Source: Lineus longissimus (taxonomy: Eukaryota > Nemertea > Pilidiophora > Heteronemertea > Lineidae). Taken from it: a stretch of 64,000 nucleotides of DNA. The stretch lies in assembly GCF_910592395.1 (NCBI RefSeq), contig NC_088308.1, positions 29,219,501 through 29,283,500 of the forward strand. The letters run 5' to 3'. The notes beneath the pieces are model-generated. The model saw only the letters and a program-made list of their open reading frames with translations. It ran no database searches and had not been told where the DNA came from. The position numbers and the translations under genes were made by a program. The stretch's first letter is position 1, and each line of letters starts with the position of its first letter. Of the stretch, positions 59,191 through 64,000 are shown in pieces.

Positions 59191-62100
59191 GCCAGCCTCG
59201 TCAAGGGCTATTGACATTCGATCGTTAGATTGCGATACGAAAGAGAAGCAAATGGGTTTGACATTAAGGAGCTTTCTAAGCCATGGCGTATTGTCATGTT
59301 CACTGCTCTTATGGCCAGCGAGAGAACAACGCCGTGGTAATGGCACTCTTCTTTACCGGTGTGTGATACACAGAGCGGGTTTTTACTTCATTTGGCTCAA
59401 CGGATTCATCCTAGGTTTTCCTGCTTTTTTTATGCGGTACTGTGCAGCCATTTAAAGTCATGTATTGGCAACATAAAACGGGATGCATTTTGCACAAATG
59501 TTTAAAGAAATTATCAGCCTGTTTTTTGTTAATAGGGATACATGTACATTTGGAGTCCTCTTTGGTTGATAGTTTTTAGCCGAATCGATGGAAGACCTCG
59601 TCATTTAAAAGATGAAGCTTTTGATATCTCGAGTAGAAACCTTTGCAGTGAGTCACAAGTGATTTACTCAACAGATAGTTTGAGAGCAGTTAAAGCTAAC
59701 TGTAATACCTATGATGTGATGGAAGACTCCGCTCGAGATGGCAGTTGCCACAAGGATTCTTTGATATTAAGTCTCCTTTCCTGCGAAGTTTGCGGTGGTT
59801 GAGTTGAAGAATGTGTCACGAGTTTGATGATTCAGATGAGCACTGTCATGTCAGTTGATTCCTCTTTAGCTGTCGTGTGATTGATGAGCTGGTGTCTGAT
59901 GTTTCGAGCAGCAGTCAGCTCATGATTTGTATTGGAAGGATTGAATGAAATAGCTTGTAAAAGGTTATACCTCTTATGCAATGGCTCGCTGACCAACTTC
60001 TTTCTGCTGGTCTACTATCAGAATCACTTCCAGCCAAGGCTGCATGGAAGCAGCTTTTAAAGATATCGATCCGTCTTAAGCTCTTGGTTTTTATTTAAGC
60101 CATTTCAGATAAAGGCATTTTAACATTTTCCTTTCTCCCAATACAATAGTTTAAATATGCCGATAAAGTACAAGGAAACAAAGGCACGAAAGTGAAACAC
60201 TGCATGCTAAATGAGCATTCTATTATTATCAAGGTCAATGTATGGTGGGAGGCGTATAACAGGAATAGGATTTGAACAATACCAACATAGCTTCAAAGCA
60301 CTATTGGTATTCTGTTTAGATCCAGGAGTTCCATGATCAGATCTCTTTCCATGTTCACTAAACTAAAACATGGAAAAACTCGTTTGAAATGGAATTCTCT
60401 ATGTGAGCTGCAGAACTTTCTTTAAAACATGGCCCTGAATTAGTGGAGTGCCTTACGACATTGCAGCTCATGAAGGGTGTGTCGTTTCAAAACCAAAGCG
60501 GATGTAAGAAGTTTGTCTCAATCCCCGGCTCACTCTTAGCTTCTTTGAAACAAAGCTAATCCCTGTTCTAGTTTATTCCCAAGCAGAAGGTTGAAACGAA
60601 ACATGTTCTCCTCAGATCTCTTCAGAAGGAGCTGAGCGCAGTGACTTGATATGGCAGAGCTCAATGCCTATTCCCGAACCACTCTCAACATTGACATAAC
60701 GACAAAAGAAACTTTTAAAAATCTATTGGCTCTGCTCGTTCCGCCTCATCTCTCTGTCAAATGATAATTCCTCAAGTAGATGGAAGCTTCTCATACACTT
60801 GTTGACAACATCTGTTAATGGCAAGAGATGGCTTAGGCAACGATCGCAACTCCTTCACTTTGTCATCGCTCCGTTAAATGGCTCTGTAATCCAGAACGCT
60901 GCCTCGCTGTACTCATTGATACAGCTACCTTTAATGTGACTACGAGCGTTCGCAGAATCTTGCCACTTGGCTTTTTCAAAGTTTGATTATTGTTGGACAT
61001 GGTATTGGTTTTCAAAAGGGGGGGGGGGTGAATAAGAGTTGAAACATTAAGGGCCAAGGTGGGTCCATATCAAAGTACTGCCATTGGTTGATACAGAATC
61101 TCATCAGTGGATTCACGTTATACGCATTATCAATATCATGACAGGAAACTTGAAATCAATGCAGTGTTTCATCTATGAGGTTCATACCAATGTTGTTACG
61201 CTCAACCAACTCTAACCTCAGTGAACCTGTTACCATGTGATTAGCTGCTCTCGTGATTAATCCCCGCTATCGACTTCTCCTTTTGTCATCGTTGCCTTTG
61301 AGCTCCAATCCTATGTCGACCTTGATTTTTCCCTTTGTTACCAGTTGGTAATACTGAAGGTGGCGAGGCCATGTTGTTATTGAGATGTGAGCCGTATCTT
61401 ATTAAAAGTTAAAGAATCAGATATTAACTGTCAATATATTTTCTCCTACTTCAACATTTATGTATAAAAAAAATTGTACGTGTGGATCTTTCGGTCTTTA
61501 AAGGAATAAAAACCGCGCTGGCGGTCCTTGAATCCAAAATGAAACCTATAGCGGTTAATCGTTGCGACAGCTGCAACCAAAACGGGGCCTAAATATTTTC
61601 AGTTAGAACCTTGCTACCCTGTGACCAAGGCTTTTGGAGGGATCCTTCTGAGCGAAGCGGTGCACGCACCTGGCTTTCAATTGTTGCTCTGCCTCAGCAA
61701 TGTCTGCCTTGCCAACGCATGGTGTGTTATGAGACAAGAGACAGAACATGCCTTGCCTCGACAGGGTTTTACCTTTCTCACACATGTACCATGTTGCAGA
61801 GAAACTTGACTCTGAGCGCCGCATGCACCCTGTTGGGGAAACGTCCAGTCTAATGCACCCTGTTGCAAAGAGATCCATCATCCCGCGCCGTCTTCCCAGT
61901 GAACTTCTTCATAGTTGAAATCCCCAAGTGGAATTCCTCGAGATCAATGCATGATCTCTCCTAGGCCAAGTAATTACAAGGCTTAAGGCGGGAATAAAAC
62001 TAGGATAAGGAGTAATTACTCCGTCATAGCAGTGAAATCGGTCTGTTATCCCTGAAGCCACCGGTACCAAACCAGGCTACACTCTGACAGCAATGCTGAT

Positions 62101-62680
62101 TAAAAACCATTAGAAATCCGCCAGACATGTTTAATGGTTGAATCTCTGCGTGGATCACCGGCTCCTGAAGCCGGATTCGCCTCAAGTTTACTTGAACTTC
62201 ACATTCGTTTATCACTAGGAATGTACATAAACCTTTACTGAACGTGACCAAGAATGTACCTAAGAGTTGGAGTGAGGCTATCTCATATAAACTCCACGTA
62301 ATCACTCCAACATTAATTACAACCTAATAACTGGTGTTTGGTTGTCTGTTCATTTGGATGGAGTGATCGAAATGGCTGTTTACGAGTTCTGTGACTTAGA
62401 GTATTGATTTTAATTCTCCTGTCTCTCGAGGCAATCTATATGCTCATGTATATCAGTACTGTATGTAAGGCTAGTTAGATATTGGCGAGTTTTACTTGCA
62501 ATTTACTAGTTGTATTAGATTTATCAATGCTTTAAATCTGAAAAGCACTTGATTGCTCCATGTTTCTGTTAGATACTTTTATCTACCATGTCTGGAATGA
62601 TCATGGCCCAAGGTTATTCAAATTTAGGGTCGTGCAGTCGGAAACCTTTAGCAACGTGTTGAGTACAGGGCTAGAGGGAA
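59191..62680. other. Gene-less stretch, nothing recognised
   Basis: Short frames on both strands, including four overlapping ones at 61603-61881, are unrecognised; that segment carries two copies of a TGCACCCTGTTG motif about 30 bp apart. An 11-base G run lies at 61018-61028. No transposon end or RNA gene is seen before the tRNA-like locus. Confidence 0.45.
61018..61028 (+). repeat. G homopolymer, 11 bases
   Basis: Eleven consecutive G residues follow AAAA. Mononucleotide G runs this long are rare in AT-rich DNA and prone to length error in sequencing as well as slippage. Confidence 0.85.
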
Positions 62681-62681
62681 A

Positions 62682-62754
62682 TTCCCTTTAGCTCAGTCGG
62701 TAGAGTGTTGGTCTTATAAGCGAGAGGTCCCGGGTTCAATCCCCGGTTGGACCT
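62682..62754 (+). tRNA. tRNA-like gene with UAU anticodon loop (Ile-type), probably a pseudogene or SINE head
   Basis: It contains A box TAGCTCAGTCGG from 62689 and B box GGTTCAATCC at 62733-62742, with the layout of a type I tRNA. The D stem (GCTC/GAGT with one G-U), D loop AGTCGGTA, five-base variable loop AGGTC and a perfect T stem (CCGGG/CCCGG, loop TTCAATC) all fit. The anticodon loop CTTATAA at 62713-62719 would give UAU. However, the acceptor arms TTCCCTT and TTGGACC pair at only two of seven positions, and the anticodon stem has a mismatch and two G-U pairs. A TTTTT Pol III stop lies at 62760-62764. Transcription is plausible; function as a tRNA is doubtful. Confidence 0.6.
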
Positions 62755-62759
62755 TGATG

Positions 62760-62764
62760 TTTTT
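62760..62764 (+). terminator. Pol III-type T-run after the tRNA-like locus
   Basis: TTTTT begins six bases after the last tRNA-like position. Runs of four or more T on the non-template strand stop RNA polymerase III. Its distance from the 3' end is typical for a tRNA transcription unit. Confidence 0.5.
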
Positions 62765-64000
62765 CCTCTGTTACACTGGATGGATGCTGAAAAACGTCAG
62801 TAACGAAACGCCTCATCAACTTGGCACCTTCTGCTAGGAGGATGAACTAATAACATTGATTGGGGTTAGTCTAGACCTGAACTACACCAAACTGACTACA
62901 GCGTGTGATAGGAGTGATAATTTGTTAAATGCAGTCAATGGCCCCTCCAAACTATGGCGGCTTTCGCCGATAAGGAGCCTGCACGATTCGGTACCGACAT
63001 TTGACTTGACTCGAGGCGAGCGAACAGTGTATGTGTTCTTTCAATCAATGCTATCTCTCCGCTGTCCTGTCTAATGACCAGAGAGGACCCAACGCTTTCA
63101 GAAAGAGGAAATTGCTTTGCATTTTGATGGCTATTGACCATTTCATTAACTGACTTAGCATCAGATTTGGTGCAGCATGCTGCATTGTTGCTTTGTGGTC
63201 GGAGCATGGGAATCCATTTGTCAGAGATAAGCCGCGCTGATCCAAAGATTTGACCGGGGCGGTGACACATGCATGCTCCTGGGGAACTCATGACCATTGT
63301 CCGGTAGCGTATTGGTCTCAAGATCATTGCGGCATTCATGAACATTAGTGGCTCTTAATTAAGGAAAGTGATCAGTTGGATCTCTCTCTGATCAACCCAG
63401 GATTGTCGCGCATTGTGTTTTAGGTTGACACATCTTCAGGGCTTTTGAGGTTTGTTAGTCATAGAGAAGCATCAGTAGAAAGCATGACTGGTCCTTCTAT
63501 TGTGTTTTAATCAAATATACAGCCACTTGTGTCACTTTTGATTCGGCTGGATTGTGGTATGGAGAAATTGAACGTGAATGGTGCCTTCCTGTTCGATACC
63601 TTGGGGTAATGGCCCTTGGCTCTGAATGGGAATTATCCTTACCATATACCTTAGGGTAATGGTGCTTTGCCCTTGACAAATGACACGTGGTGTAGTTGAT
63701 TGATGACATCATATTAGGGGTGTAAATGAAACTCACTTCTGGAGCGAGTTTACCTCACCAATGACTTAATACTCGGCAACAAAATGTGTATTTAAAATGA
63801 GTTCACTGTACTGACACCGATATAAAATAACGTGTGTTTGGCTTCTCTATTCTTGTTCTCGCTACGATCACACGAACACTGCTTTCATCAACACCTGAGC
63901 CCATCGATATCACCGATAATATCAGAAAGCATCTTTTAATCGTTGATTGCCTTAAATCGCATGTCCCTCTTATACTTCTGAGGCATCTATGATATCACCT
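62765..64000. other. Gene-less stretch, nothing recognised
   Basis: A 136-codon minus frame (62935-63345) overlaps two others and is unrecognised. A weak internal duplication, ATACCTTRGGGTAATGG, occurs twice at about 63597 and 63646. The last 250 bases hold nothing notable. Confidence 0.45.

Noticed and set aside
59001-59455. Overlapping plus frames at the right edge of the 73-bp array
   Set aside because: Their N-terminal parts are array sequence; the unique remainder has no recognisable motif.

Overview
The window looks like nuclear DNA from an animal, most plausibly a marine invertebrate; I cannot narrow it further. The reasons are a moderately AT-rich composition, no long reading frames anywhere, several minisatellite arrays, tRNA-derived sequences with Pol III box motifs, and small TA-flanked inverted-repeat elements of the Tc1/mariner kind. 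There is no bacterial-style gene packing, and no rRNA, CRISPR, phage or autonomous transposon gene that I can recognise. No protein family can be named with confidence. Nearly all open frames are under 125 codons, which is what chance gives at this composition.

Layout. 1-7.1 kb: unique-looking sequence with unrecognised short frames, an 18-bp perfect palindrome (2609-2626) and a TGG/TTG low-complexity tract (5119-5192). 7.1-7.5 kb: an incomplete inverted-repeat element with one intact end. 8.9-9.1 kb: a 63-bp tandem duplication, then a tight hairpin at 9567-9600. 14.8-15.4 kb: a 65-bp minisatellite. 23.1 kb and 32.3 kb: two core fragments of the same inverted-repeat family. 26.8-27.3 kb: a 139-codon minus-strand frame. 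30.2-30.3 kb: a decayed tRNA-like segment. 32.5-33.1 kb: one frame interrupted by a single stop, with a signal-peptide-like start. 38.3 kb: a 32-bp duplication. 39.8-40.5 kb: a 55-bp minisatellite. 43.6 kb: a 29-bp array. 46.6-47.0 kb: a complete 329-bp inverted-repeat element bounded by TA. 52.1-52.4 kb: a 46-bp minisatellite. 53.5 kb: a compact cluster of transcription-factor-like motifs. 58.4-59.2 kb: a highly uniform 73-bp array. 62.68-62.76 kb: a tRNA-like gene or pseudogene with intact internal promoter boxes and a T-run.

The main result is that one non-autonomous DNA-transposon family explains four AT-rich segments scattered over 40 kb. A 69-bp terminal block shared by the 7.4-kb and 46.6-kb copies proves the relationship by direct comparison. 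The five larger tandem arrays have periods of 65, 55, 29, 46 and 73 bp. None is a multiple of three, so the open frames inside them are repeat artefacts. The remainder is best read as intergenic or intronic DNA, possibly with regulatory elements; three weak coding or exon candidates are listed at low confidence.
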